Shown: in pieces, positions 19,212 through 27,561 of the stretch | Layout: every line of letters starts with the position of its first letter | Position numbering within the stretch: the stretch's first letter is position 1 | From: an uncultured Clostridia bacterium | GTDB taxonomy: Bacteria; Bacillota; Clostridia; TANB77; CAG-508 | DNA: 64,000 nt | Direction of reading: 5' to 3' | Assembly: GCA_949388605.1 (NCBI GenBank) | Contig: CASKJV010000009.1 | Location: forward strand, 1 to 64,000 | Translations under genes and position numbers: made by a program | The notes under the pieces: generated by a model | Seen by the model: the letters and a program-made list of their open reading frames with translations, nothing else | Told to the model about the DNA's origin: nothing | Databases searched by the model: none

Positions 19212-19250
19212 CGATTTTGCTTTTATATTCTTATTTATTTAAATTTGATT

Positions 19251-19430
19251 TTACATTGCAGTATTAGAAGGTTCTGCTATATTATTATATACTACCTCAT
19301 TTGTTGATGGTTTCATATTTTCTTTTTTTTCATTACTTAACACTAAATTTATAGAAATTCCTGCTAAAATTATTAATGCTACTATAATTAATATTAACGC
19401 AACTAATGTAATTCCTTTTTGACTTCTCAT
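19251..19430 (-). CDS. small type IV prepilin-like protein, 59 aa
   Basis: An ORF of 59 residues starting at ATG 19430, with AGGAGG about 8 bases upstream. It begins MRSQKGITLVALILIIVALI: a short basic leader, a Gly, then a hydrophobic helix starting with a threonine rather than the usual phenylalanine, as seen in prepilin/pseudopilin N-termini of clostridia. After the helix only about 25 hydrophilic residues remain, much shorter than a pilin head domain. It could be a minor pilin-like stalk or simply a small membrane protein. No pilus genes are near. It has its own terminator. Confidence 0.7.
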   Translation of the reverse strand: MRSQKGITLVALILIIVALIILAGISINLVLSNEKKENMKPSTNEVVYNNIAEPSNTAM

Positions 19431-19792
19431 TTCTTTCCTCCTATAATTTAACTTTTGTTTATAGATATTATTTTACACATATTTACATTTAAATTCAATA
19501 TTTTTCTTTTTTTTTATATTTCTTTTTTGTAACAGTTTAGTATTTCTTCAATAAATATAATATAATACATCTATATTTAAAGAAACTTTTATAAATTAAA
19601 TTTTAGAATAATAAAATTATAATAAATTCAAAATTTTATATTTCACAATAGAATAATTACTTTAAAATTCTAAATCTTTTTATAGATTTAAATAATTTAT
19701 CATTTCAATATTCTTTAATAAAATTATTACTAATCTATGAATTTATTTATAAGAGTTTTAGTTAAATTTAATCAAATAAAGGAGCTAAAATT
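19431..19792. other. intergenic region without a gene
   Basis: About 360 bp of very AT-rich sequence between divergent genes, so it should contain promoters for both. Several TATAAT-like stretches occur around 19555-19570, but I cannot choose a convincing pair. AAGGAG just before 19793 is the ribosome site of the peptidase gene. I see no structured RNA. Confidence 0.4.
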
Positions 19793-21157
19793 ATGTTTGA
19801 TGAAATTATTGAAAATTCTAAAAATGAAATCATAGAGACAGTTTGTGATTTAATTAAATTTCCTAGTGTATCTGACGAAACAGAAAACTCTACTTATCCA
19901 TTTGGTGAAGAATGTAATAATATTTTAAATTATATTTTAGATTTAGGAAAATCTATGGGATTTAGAACTAAAAATATTGATGGATATTGTGGATATATTG
20001 AATTTGGCGAAGGTACTGAATTAGTTGGCATTATAGGCCATTTAGATGTTGTGCCCGCATATATTGAAGATGGTTGGACTACTCCTCCATTCTCACCTAA
20101 CATTAGAGATGGAAAAATCTTTGGTAGAGGAGCAATCGATGATAAAGGTCCTGTTGTTGCTGCATTATATGCTATGAAAGCAATAAAAGAAACTGTTAAT
20201 GTATCTAAAAGGATTAGATTAATATTAGGTTTAAATGAAGAAAAATCTTGGAAATGTATTAATTATTATAAAGCACACGAAGAATCACCTTCTATTGGTT
20301 TTAGTCCTGATGCTAATTTTCCTGCAATATATGCAGAAAAAGGAATAATGTCTGTAGAACTAAAAAATAATTTTTATATAAAAGATTATGATATTTTGGA
20401 AGTTAATTGTAATAATAATGCACTTAATGTTGTTCCAAAATATTGTTCTATAAAATTAAGAAAAAGATATAATTCGTGTTCTAATTTAAAACCAATACAA
20501 AATATAAAACTAACTGAAAAGGATGATATACTATTTATAGAATCTTTTGGTATTTCAGCACATGCTGCTCATCCTGAGCTTGGAAATAATGCAATAAAAA
20601 CATTAGTAAATTATTTAATTAATAATTTTGAATTTGACACTTCTTATTTAAAAACATTATATGAAATTGGATTGTTTGATATTCAAAGCCCTAAATTTAT
20701 GAGTGATAAAATTTTAGAGGATGAATCTGGTATTCTTACTTCTAATATTGGATTTTTAAATTATATTAATAATAAATTAATTATTCGAATTAATTTAAGA
20801 GTACCTGTTACAATAAATTTAGATACAATTTTTTCTAAATATACTAATTTAAACTCTCTATTTAGTAATTTAGAAGTACACAAATTAGCAACTCAAGATC
20901 CTCTATTTGTTGACAAAAATAATTATTTAGTAAAAACTTTAGTCAATATTTTTAATAAAAAAACTCAACAAAATCTAGAAGCAATAGCTATTGGTGGTGG
21001 AACATATGCAAGAGCTTTTTCAAATTGTATTTCCTTTGGTGCTACAATGCCTAATGATAAGGATATGTGCCATCAAGTTGACGAGTTTGTAGAAATAGAT
21101 AAACTAATTCTTTCTGGTAAAATTTATGCAGAGGCAATTTATGAGTTAAGTAAATAG
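19793..21157 (+). CDS. M20 family dipeptidase (PepV/Sapep-like)
   Basis: 454 residues, the length of PepV. Metal-binding and catalytic motifs follow the family order: GHLDVVPA (near 83), GRGAIDDKGPV (near 113), the EE pair in GLNEEKSW (near 147), PDANFP, and the final HQVDE (near 434). PepV enzymes cleave N-terminal amino acids from dipeptides with two zinc or manganese ions. AAAGGAG precedes ATG. Single-gene unit; the next promoter starts 22 bp after the stop. Confidence 0.93.
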   Translation: MFDEIIENSKNEIIETVCDLIKFPSVSDETENSTYPFGEECNNILNYILDLGKSMGFRTKNIDGYCGYIEFGEGTELVGIIGHLDVVPAYIEDGWTTPPFSPNIRDGKIFGRGAIDDKGPVVAALYAMKAIKETVNVSKRIRLILGLNEEKSWKCINYYKAHEESPSIGFSPDANFPAIYAEKGIMSVELKNNFYIKDYDILEVNCNNNALNVVPKYCSIKLRKRYNSCSNLKPIQNIKLTEKDDILFIESFGISAHAAHPELGNNAIKTLVNYLINNFEFDTSYLKTLYEIGLFDIQSPKFMSDKILEDESGILTSNIGFLNYINNKLIIRINLRVPVTINLDTIFSKYTNLNSLFSNLEVHKLATQDPLFVDKNNYLVKTLVNIFNKKTQQNLEAIAIGGGTYARAFSNCISFGATMPNDKDMCHQVDEFVEIDKLILSGKIYAEAIYELSK

Positions 21158-21178
21158 TTATGCATTTTTCCAAAACCC

Positions 21179-21207
21179 TTGAAATTCATTAGTAAAGATG
21201 TTATAAT
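21179..21207 (+). promoter_or_regulatory. promoter of the 21296 gene
   Basis: TTGAAA (21179-21184), 17 bp, TATAAT (21202-21207) with TG at 21199-21200. The spacer contains TTAGTAAAG, a diverged form of the orphan-gene spacer element. A longer reading frame begins inside this promoter, which argues against its use as a start. Confidence 0.7.
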
Positions 21208-21250
21208 GTTTACTATAATTAAATTTATCCCCTTCGTAACTGGTAAACTG

Positions 21251-21270
21251 TTCGGAGGGAAACCTCCGAA
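21251..21270 (+). promoter_or_regulatory. leader hairpin with anti-Shine-Dalgarno arm
   Basis: TTCGGAGG, loop GAAA, CCTCCGAA: a perfect 8-bp stem 13 bases before the true GGAGG site. The same hairpin, with loop GAGT, occurs before the 21879 gene. The CCTCC arm could also pair with the ribosome site, so translation control is possible. Confidence 0.55.
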
Positions 21271-21295
21271 TAACATTTTTTTGGAGGTGACTTCC

Positions 21296-21661
21296 ATGAA
21301 AACAGAAACAAAATTAACTATTGCTACTGTATCAATATGGATAATAGCTTTAATTATGTTTTACGTAGGATTTCTTCCTATTTCATCAATTATTTTATTA
21401 TCCGCTTCTACTGGGTTTATTACATCTGAGTTTATTTGTTACAATCTTATGAAATTACCCAATAAACCCTATAGTATTTACATAATTGCAAATAGCTATG
21501 CGGTTCAATGTACCATACTTATGGCAGTAACAATGCTTTATATTGTCTTTTCATCAATATCTTGGCACGTTAATTTTTTGTTTTGGGGAACATTTGGAAT
21601 AATGTTTTTTATTAATATTCTTTCAAATAACTCTTGTAAATTCCCCACCATTAATAACTAA
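21296..21661 (+). CDS. small membrane protein, 121 aa
   Basis: Unrecognised. About four hydrophobic segments (roughly residues 7-26, 28-47, 62-84 and 90-112) with short loops. The start ATG 21296 is chosen because GGAGG at 21283-21287 precedes it; the frame is open upstream to 21179 but that part overlaps the promoter. It has its own promoter, leader hairpin and terminator. Its leader is the twin of that of the next gene, so the two are probably regulated together. Confidence 0.7.
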   Translation: MKTETKLTIATVSIWIIALIMFYVGFLPISSIILLSASTGFITSEFICYNLMKLPNKPYSIYIIANSYAVQCTILMAVTMLYIVFSSISWHVNFLFWGTFGIMFFINILSNNSCKFPTINN

Positions 21662-21692
21662 AAAGTAAAATTATATTTTAAACTTTTTATCT

Positions 21693-21722
21693 ATATCGCT
21701 TATGTAAAAACATAAGCGATAT
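21693..21722 (+). terminator. terminator of the 21296 gene
   Basis: ATATCGCTTATG and CATAAGCGATAT form a perfect 12-bp stem with a TAAAAA loop, followed by T-rich sequence. Confidence 0.75.
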
Positions 21723-21763
21723 TTGATTATAATGGAAATATAGTAATAATTATGTAAATTTAC

Positions 21764-21792
21764 TTGCAAATTATTATAATTTGTAGTATACT
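21764..21792 (+). promoter_or_regulatory. promoter of the 21879 gene
   Basis: TTGCAA (21764-21769), 17 bp, TATACT (21787-21792). The element TTATGTAAATTT, found inside other orphan-gene spacers, lies here immediately upstream of the -35 (about 21750-21761). Confidence 0.55.
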
Positions 21793-21834
21793 ATATTAGT
21801 ATTAAATATATGTCCCTTTGAAACACATTAACAT

Positions 21835-21854
21835 TTCGGAGGGAGTCCTCCGAA
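21835..21854 (+). promoter_or_regulatory. leader hairpin, twin of 21251
   Basis: TTCGGAGG, loop GAGT, CCTCCGAA, followed by CAACATTT; the first copy is followed by TAACATTT. Distance to the ribosome site is almost the same as in the first copy (12 versus 13 bases). Confidence 0.55.
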
Positions 21855-21878
21855 CAACATTTCACAGGAGGTATGAAC

Positions 21879-22193
21879 ATGAAAAAAATTATCAAAGTGT
21901 TACTCGTTGTTTTATTGGTTGTGATGGCTTTCAAATTCATCTCAAGCGGAGTTATATTTTGGGGTATTTTAGGCTTTGCTTTACCGGCTGGTTTAAAATT
22001 CATCTCCAAATACGATTGGATCCCTGCTTCATTAAATTTGAAAGACAATGCTTACCGGTATAGTGTATTAGCAGCCGTTGCTTTTGCAATCTTGCGATTG
22101 TTCTTTGGTTTCAGCTGGTTCATGTTCTTGGTTGGAAGTTTAATTGGTATTGGCATCTCGTATTATTTGGTACAGAAGCCTGCCCAAAACTAA
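21879..22193 (+). CDS. small membrane protein, 104 aa
   Basis: Starts MKKIIKVLLVVLLVV and contains three to four hydrophobic helices separated by short loops (KYDWIPASLNLKDNAYR near 46-62). An ATG at 21873 is only one base from the AGGAGG site, whereas ATG 21879 is at 7 bases, so I take the latter. No domain recognised. Composition is richer in G and C than the flanking genes. Own promoter, leader hairpin and strong terminator. Confidence 0.7.
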   Translation: MKKIIKVLLVVLLVVMAFKFISSGVIFWGILGFALPAGLKFISKYDWIPASLNLKDNAYRYSVLAAVAFAILRLFFGFSWFMFLVGSLIGIGISYYLVQKPAQN

Positions 22194-22224
22194 TCCACGT
22201 GTAATGAAATAGATTATATTTCTA

Positions 22225-22265
22225 AAGGGTGCTGATATATAAATATATCAGCACCCTTGTTTTTA
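22225..22265 (+). terminator. terminator of the 21879 gene
   Basis: A 16-bp stem (AAGGGTGCTGATATAT / ATATATCAGCACCCTT) with a minimal loop and a GTTTTT tail. Confidence 0.85.
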
Positions 22266-22330
22266 ATACTATTAATTGGTAGAAAACAAAAATTAATTTA
22301 ACATGCATAGAATATTTTTTATAAATTTAA

Positions 22331-22360
22331 TAAAACCTTCACTTAATAGTGAAGGTTTTA
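22331..22360 (-). terminator. terminator of xerD
   Basis: ACCTTCACT/AGTGAAGGT stem extended by flanking A/T pairs, 12 bp past the xerD stop on the minus strand. Confidence 0.8.
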
Positions 22361-22371
22361 TTTTGCATATA

Positions 22372-23253
22372 TTAAGCTCTTGGATGAGCTTTTTTATAAA
22401 TATCTTTTAAGTTTTCATTTTGAAATTGCATATATACTTGTGTTGAAGATATATCAGAATGTCCAAGCATTGTTTGGATTGCTTTTAAATCTGCTCCATT
22501 TTGTAAAAGATGTGTTGCAAATGAATGTCTTAAAACATGTGGTGTTATTTCTTTAGAGATATGAGCTTGCTCTTTGTAGAATTTAACAATTTTCCAGAAT
22601 CCTTGTCTAGTTAATCTCTTTCCATTTATATTAACAAATAACGCTTTAACACTTTCATCTTTTACTAATATAGGTCTTGCTTTTTCGACATACTCTTTTA
22701 ATGCTTTTAATGAAAGTGATCCTAATGGAATATTTCTAGTTTTAAATCCATTTTTACAAACAACATATCCTTGTTCAAGATTTGCATCTGTTATATCTAA
22801 GGAAATAATTTCAGTAACTCTCATTCCTGTTGCATAAGCAAATTCAAGCATTGCTTTATCTCTAATTCCTTTAAGATCTATTGTTTTTGGTTGCTCTAAT
22901 AAAAGTTCTACTTCCTGAGAACTTAAAATACTAGGGATTTTTTTCTCAACCTTTGGAGATTGAACTCCTACTGTTGGATCATTTTTCACTTTTTTAGTTC
23001 TTAATAAAAATTGATAGAAAGATCTAATAGTAGCTAAATTTCTAGATATAGTTGATGTTTTTTTATTCATAGCTTTTAAATATTCAAAATATTTTTCTAT
23101 ATCTTCATTATCAATCTTTAAATAATTTAAACCATTTTTATCTATGTATTCTTGATATTGTGTAATATCTCTTTTGTATGATTGTAGTGTATTTGATGAT
23201 AATTTTTTATCATTTTCAAGAAACTCTAAAAAAAGTTTAATTTGTTTTTCCAT
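22372..23253 (-). CDS. xerD: tyrosine recombinase XerD
   Basis: 293 residues, the usual length. XerD-type recombinases resolve chromosome dimers at dif. The SAM-like N-terminal domain is followed by the catalytic domain with Arg in YATGMRVTEI (near 149), Lys in CKNGFKTR, HVLRHSFATHLL (near 241), the second His in MLGHSDISST (near 266) and Tyr in TQVYMQ. It lies beside spoIIM and endoQ, the arrangement seen in many spore formers, which favours XerD over a phage integrase. Confidence 0.93.
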   Translation of the reverse strand: MEKQIKLFLEFLENDKKLSSNTLQSYKRDITQYQEYIDKNGLNYLKIDNEDIEKYFEYLKAMNKKTSTISRNLATIRSFYQFLLRTKKVKNDPTVGVQSPKVEKKIPSILSSQEVELLLEQPKTIDLKGIRDKAMLEFAYATGMRVTEIISLDITDANLEQGYVVCKNGFKTRNIPLGSLSLKALKEYVEKARPILVKDESVKALFVNINGKRLTRQGFWKIVKFYKEQAHISKEITPHVLRHSFATHLLQNGADLKAIQTMLGHSDISSTQVYMQFQNENLKDIYKKAHPRA

Positions 23254-23353
23254 GGTTTAACCCCTCTCCATCTGTATTAATTTTATTTATTTTTCTAACA
23301 TCAAAATTTACATAAGTAGTTATATCAAATATCTTAAAAAAAGTAAAGCCTTT

Positions 23354-23963
23354 TTAAAGAATTTCTTTTAAAAAAATTAATACATTAGTTGAAATATATA
23401 CTTCAACTATACTTGAAATAATTACTAATACTAAAGCAATTAGCATAATCGCTGTATGACGTATTACTTCTTCTTTTAAATTAATACATCTAGTATATAT
23501 TCCTTTATATAATTTTATGCCGATTTTCAGAAATTATAAAAAAAGCTGGTAAAAAAATAATATTTTGAAGTAATAGTGATGATATTGAAAAAATAGTTCC
23601 ATTTTTTATTCCTAGAACAGCTATTATAGCAGATATTGTATATCCTATTGTAAAACCTTTATATATTATAGCAATATAAATAAAAATCCCACCAACTATT
23701 GTACATCCTAAAAACCAAATTAATAAAATGAAAGAAATATTTTGTTTTATACTTAAAAGCAAAATTTCAAGTTTATTAATTGAATCAGTTTCTTTAATAT
23801 TTTTTATTAGTTCTCCAATATATGTATTTAATTCTATTCTTTGATTTTCATCAGAATTATTAATAAAAAATATTCCAATAGCAATTCCTATACAAAATAA
23901 GGTTATAATTATTATAAAATTTTTTCTATTCCTACTTACATACTCTAATAAAATACTTTTCAT
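23354..23963 (-). pseudogene. spoIIM: stage II sporulation protein M, frameshifted
   Basis: The intact frame (23963 to 23505) gives 152 residues with four hydrophobic segments and ends ..FFIISENRHKII. The reading frame one base over continues with ..KLYKGIYT, EVIRHTAIMLIALVL and SSIVEVYISTNVL before a stop at 23354, which is exactly the expected C-terminus of SpoIIM. Removing one A from the AAAA run near 23524-23527 restores SEIGIKLYKG and a 202-residue protein of normal length. SpoIIM forms the forespore-engulfment peptidoglycan hydrolase complex with SpoIID and SpoIIP. Either the strain is a sporulation mutant or the base is a sequencing error. Confidence 0.85.
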
Positions 23964-24083
23964 CTTATACCCTTTACCTTTTGTTTTATACTCACTTTAA
24001 TACTATCGAATTTTTATGATTATAAGAGTAATAAAACATTATTTTCTATTTCACTTAGTAAAGTGTATTCGGTAAATTTCTAA

Positions 24084-25271
24084 TTATTCAACTTTTCCGT
24101 AAACTCCTCCTCCGCCTTCTATAACATGCATCTTTCCATCACGCGCTGCCACAATATTTTTAGCCACTTTTTCCCCTACTACAGCTTCTATATCATCATT
24201 AGATAATTGATGTAAAATTGTCATCTCTGTTCCAAAATGTTTTAACAATTTATCTATTGTTTTTCCTCCTACTCCTGGAATAAAAGTAAGTGGATATTGA
24301 TAAATGTATTCTGGTCTAGTTTCAGGACTTTTGGTTTCTTTTTTATCTTTTATTATTTCTATTCTGTCATAAACACCCATTGTTATATTTTTACTATCAC
24401 ATGTATCACATTTGGTAACTGGTGCTTCTCCTGGTATTCTTTTATCACATACTTCACAATAAGTTCTATGATATTTTCCAAGTTTAGGATCTAAACCATA
24501 ATTTGCAACAACTTTTCTACCATTTTCATTTTTTATTGCCATTAAAAATTCTTTAAAACTTATTCCATCAAGTTGCATTTTGTTATATTCTCTTGCTATT
24601 CTTGGCAATGAATGTGCATCTGAATTTGTTAAAAAAGTTTTTGTTTCAAGTTCACTTATTTGATCTGCCAAAAAAGTATCAGAACTTAGCCCTAGCTCAA
24701 TTGCAGGAATTTTGTGATATTTTTCTTTAAAAATTTTTCTTAAAGAATCTGTACAATTTCCATAAAAACTTTTATGAGGCGTAAAACAATGAGCTGGTAT
24801 TAAAATTCCATTATACTTTTCTACTATGTCTATTAAATCATATGCTGAAATATTTGCCCTTTGAGAACTTAAAGTAATATTTTTTATATGAGTACTCATT
24901 TCATTAGAAAATGCTTTTATATCTGAAAGTTTTGGAAAATAACACAAATTATGAGCGCTTCCTGTTTTTCCTTCATCATTTATTTCTGATGTTTCAATTT
25001 CACTTCCAAGTATAATGCAAACTTTATCTTTATATATTATTCCACCATCTGGAATTTCATAAGCTTCTCCACTTTTTAAAAAGTTTTCTATATCTTCAAT
25101 TACATATGGTGAAGCACAATCTATAATTCCAACTAGATTAATTCCTTTTCTTTCTACACATTCTTTTGCAATATTTGCAAAATTTAAACTTCTTGCTGCT
25201 GTTATTTTTATTGGCTTATTATTTTCACTTCTTCCTATGTGAACATGTAAATCTGCATATATTTCGTACAT
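24084..25271 (-). CDS. endonuclease Q family protein (PHP domain)
   Basis: 395 residues. The PHP metal site begins with ADLHVHIG (near 6-13) and continues with IIDCASP, PAHCFTPH (near 160) and TNSDAHS (near 216). A four-Cys zinc motif follows, CEVCDKR and CDTCDSK (about 273-295), then a helix-hairpin-helix segment near FIPGVGGKTIDKLLKHFG. This order matches EndoQ, which nicks DNA at deaminated bases such as uracil and hypoxanthine; the bacterial relatives lie near spoIIM, as here. Confidence 0.88.
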   Translation of the reverse strand: MYEIYADLHVHIGRSENNKPIKITAARSLNFANIAKECVERKGINLVGIIDCASPYVIEDIENFLKSGEAYEIPDGGIIYKDKVCIILGSEIETSEINDEGKTGSAHNLCYFPKLSDIKAFSNEMSTHIKNITLSSQRANISAYDLIDIVEKYNGILIPAHCFTPHKSFYGNCTDSLRKIFKEKYHKIPAIELGLSSDTFLADQISELETKTFLTNSDAHSLPRIAREYNKMQLDGISFKEFLMAIKNENGRKVVANYGLDPKLGKYHRTYCEVCDKRIPGEAPVTKCDTCDSKNITMGVYDRIEIIKDKKETKSPETRPEYIYQYPLTFIPGVGGKTIDKLLKHFGTEMTILHQLSNDDIEAVVGEKVAKNIVAARDGKMHVIEGGGGVYGKVE

Positions 25272-25419
25272 ATTTTCTCCTTTACTTACTATTTATATTT
25301 TTTGTATTTTTAAATTTGTAGTAAAAATATTGATTATTTTTCAATCGAACATATTATATGACAGAAAGTATTATTTTTCAATTACAAATTGCTTACATTT
25401 TCTTTCTGAATAAAGAACA

Positions 25420-25514
25420 AAAGTAGACGATATGATAATTACAGAATACAAAAATTTACTAAATCTTCCACGTATTTGCTAGTAGTGCCGATTTTGTACA
25501 ACAAAATCGTGTGC
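25420..25514. repeat. 95-bp dispersed repeat, copy 1
   Basis: Starts AAGTAGACGATATG and ends with the hairpin CGATTTTGT-aca-ACAAAATCG. The second copy is at 31056-31150 at equal length with roughly a dozen differences. In copy 2 the loop changes and one pair becomes G-T while the stem is kept. Confidence 0.7.
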
Positions 25515-25576
25515 AAAAATTAGTGAAGCTTTTATTTAGTAGAAAGTGCAAATCATTTTCCTACTAAATAAAAAAT

Positions 25577-25600
25577 AAAAGAGCGCTTTCGCACTCTTTT
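25577..25600 (-). terminator. terminator of rnpB
   Basis: AAAAGAGCGC and GCACTCTTTT form a stem with one mismatch around TTTC, directly after the 3' end of the RNase P RNA. Confidence 0.7.
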
Positions 25601-25948
25601 AGGCAAATCTATAAGCCGGGTTCTGTCGTGAATAGTCATTTATCTAGAATATATATTGCTACATATTTCAAGCCACTCAAGGATTTATGAAAAAATGACG
25701 AGCAGTCTTAGCTTTTTCTACCAAGGTGTTGCCCCAAATAGGGTTTACACAGCCAGTACATCACTGTACTGCTGGTGGGCTTTTACTCCACCTTTTCACC
25801 TGAGCCAAAAAATATGGCTGTTATTTTCTGTTGCACTTTCCCTAAGGTTACCCTCGCTTGACGTTATCAAGTATTATTGCTCTATGGGGCCCGGACTTTC
25901 CTCTCGCAATTCCTTTCGGAATTTGCCAGCGACTATTCAATTTACCTA
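25601..25948 (-). ncRNA. rnpB: RNase P RNA
   Basis: On the minus strand GAATAGTCGC at the 5' end pairs with GACTATTC near the 3' end (helix P1). GAGGAAAGTCCGGGC, GGGTAACCTTAGGG and the 3' ACAGAACCCGGCTTATAG are the universally conserved blocks of bacterial RNase P RNA. It processes tRNA 5' ends. A good promoter lies directly upstream. Confidence 0.95.
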
Positions 25949-25954
25949 TTGTTA

Positions 25955-25983
25955 ATTTTACTCTCTTTATTGTTTTTAGTCAA
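25955..25983 (-). promoter_or_regulatory. promoter of rnpB
   Basis: Minus strand TTGACT (25983-25978), 17 bp, TAAAAT (25960-25955); initiation a few bases on would give an RNA starting just ahead of helix P1. Confidence 0.65.
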
Positions 25984-26000
25984 GTTGAAATGTTTCTTAA

Positions 26001-27560
26001 TTATTCTTTTTCTAGAATCTTAATTGCACATTTAATTCCGTCAACACCTGCTGTCATAATTCCTCCTGCATATCCTACACCTTCACCACAAGGATATATT
26101 CCTTTTATATTTGACTCTAGATTTTCATTTCTTAAAATTCTAACTGGTGATGAACTTCTAGATTCAATTGCTGTTAAAATACTATCTGGATTTGCAAAAC
26201 CTTTAATTTTCTTATCAAAATCTAAGATTCCTTCTTTTAATGTTTCTACAATATAATTTGGAAAAAGTTCTTGTAAATTAGATAAAGTTATTCCTGGTTT
26301 ATAAGTTGGTTTTATGCTACCTATTTTAGTAGTCTTTCTATTTCTTAAAAAATCTTCTACTCTTTGAACTGGTGCATAAAAATTGTTCCCTCCTAATTCA
26401 AATGCCTTTTGTTCTAATTTTGCTTGAAAATACATTCCTTCTAATGGTGAATCACCTTTAAAATCTTCTGGTGTAACATCTACAAGAACAGCACTATTGG
26501 CATTTTCTCCATCCCTTGCAAATTTACTCATTCCATTTGTTACTATTTCCCCATTGTTACTTGAAGATCCTATAACAACACCTCCTGGACACATGCAAAA
26601 AGTGTAACATGAACGCTCTTTTCCATGATAAGCTAATTTGTATTCTGCTGGTGGTAAATTCAATTTTGTATTGTTTCCATATTGAGAATTATTTATCATT
26701 TTTTGTTTATGCTCTATTCTAACTCCTACTGAAAAACTCTTTTTTTCCATATTTATTCCTTTTGAATAAAGCTTTTCAATTGTGTCTCTTGCGCTATGCC
26801 CTATTGCTAAAACAACAATATTTGTTTCGATTTTTCTGTTTTTGTTTGTATAAATAGATTTTATTTTTGCATTTTCTATTTCAAAGTCAATAACTTTCTC
26901 TTCAAATAAAAACGTTCCCCCCATACTTATAATATAATTTCTCATATTTGAAACTACATTAATTAAATTATCTGTTCCAATATGCGGTTTATTTATATAC
27001 ATTATTTGATTTGGTGCACCAAAATTAACAAATTCTTTTAATACTTTTCTACATAGTGGATTTTTACTATTACTTGTTAATTTTCCATCAGAAAATGTTC
27101 CTGCTCCACCTTCACCAAATTGAACATTTGAACTGGTATTTAATTTTCCCATTTCTAAAAAATTATCTACATCCTTTTTTCTATCTTCAACTTTTTTCCC
27201 TTGTTCAATAATTATAGGTTTAATTCCATTTTGAATTAAAATTAAAGCACAAAATAGCCCAGCAGGACCTGCTCCAATAATTACAGGTCTCGTCTCGGCT
27301 TTTCTTTTTATGTTTATATTTATATTAGAATCTTCTTCATTAACTTCTTTAACATTTTTTAAAGTTTTATTTCTATTATAATCAATATCGATAGTATAAT
27401 TATAGAAAATTTTGTCTTTATTTCTAGCATCTATGGACTTTTTATAAATAGTATATTTTTTTACATTTTTAAAATCTAATTTATACTTTTGGCAAGCTAT
27501 TTTTACAACATCTTCTTCTGTCAAGTCTTCATAAATTTTAATATTTTCTAATCTTAACAT
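26001..27560 (-). CDS. FAD-dependent oxidoreductase (COG2509-like)
   Basis: 519 residues from ATG 27560. The frame is open to 27611, but GGAG lies 8 bases before 27560 and the upstream gene ends two bases before it, so this start is preferred. Residues about 90-125 hold the dinucleotide-binding motif PVIIGAGPAGLF and IIIEQGKK. Later blocks GEGGAGTFSDGKLTS, FCMCPGGVVIGSSS and the C-terminal IYPCGEGVGYAGGIMTAGVDG are typical of the uncharacterised 'FAD-dependent dehydrogenase' group found widely in Firmicutes. Substrate unknown. Nearly overlaps, and is probably coupled to, the upstream gene. Confidence 0.88.
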   Translation of the reverse strand: MLRLENIKIYEDLTEEDVVKIACQKYKLDFKNVKKYTIYKKSIDARNKDKIFYNYTIDIDYNRNKTLKNVKEVNEEDSNININIKRKAETRPVIIGAGPAGLFCALILIQNGIKPIIIEQGKKVEDRKKDVDNFLEMGKLNTSSNVQFGEGGAGTFSDGKLTSNSKNPLCRKVLKEFVNFGAPNQIMYINKPHIGTDNLINVVSNMRNYIISMGGTFLFEEKVIDFEIENAKIKSIYTNKNRKIETNIVVLAIGHSARDTIEKLYSKGINMEKKSFSVGVRIEHKQKMINNSQYGNNTKLNLPPAEYKLAYHGKERSCYTFCMCPGGVVIGSSSNNGEIVTNGMSKFARDGENANSAVLVDVTPEDFKGDSPLEGMYFQAKLEQKAFELGGNNFYAPVQRVEDFLRNRKTTKIGSIKPTYKPGITLSNLQELFPNYIVETLKEGILDFDKKIKGFANPDSILTAIESRSSSPVRILRNENLESNIKGIYPCGEGVGYAGGIMTAGVDGIKCAIKILEKE

Positions 27561-27561
27561 T

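Noticed and set aside
19088..19250. Purine riboswitch upstream of guaA
   Set aside because: The region holds only a dispersed palindrome and another gene's terminator; no aptamer-like core is visible.
21251..21285. Leader hairpin before 21296 read as a terminator
   Set aside because: A T-run follows this copy, but the matching hairpin at 21835 has none, and both lie inside leaders of genes.
22372..23253. XerD as a phage integrase
   Set aside because: Its place beside spoIIM and endoQ and its standard length favour the housekeeping recombinase.
25656..26256. Plus-strand frames across 25656-25955 and 25858-26256
   Set aside because: They lie over the RNase P RNA and the end of the FAD gene and have no coding character.
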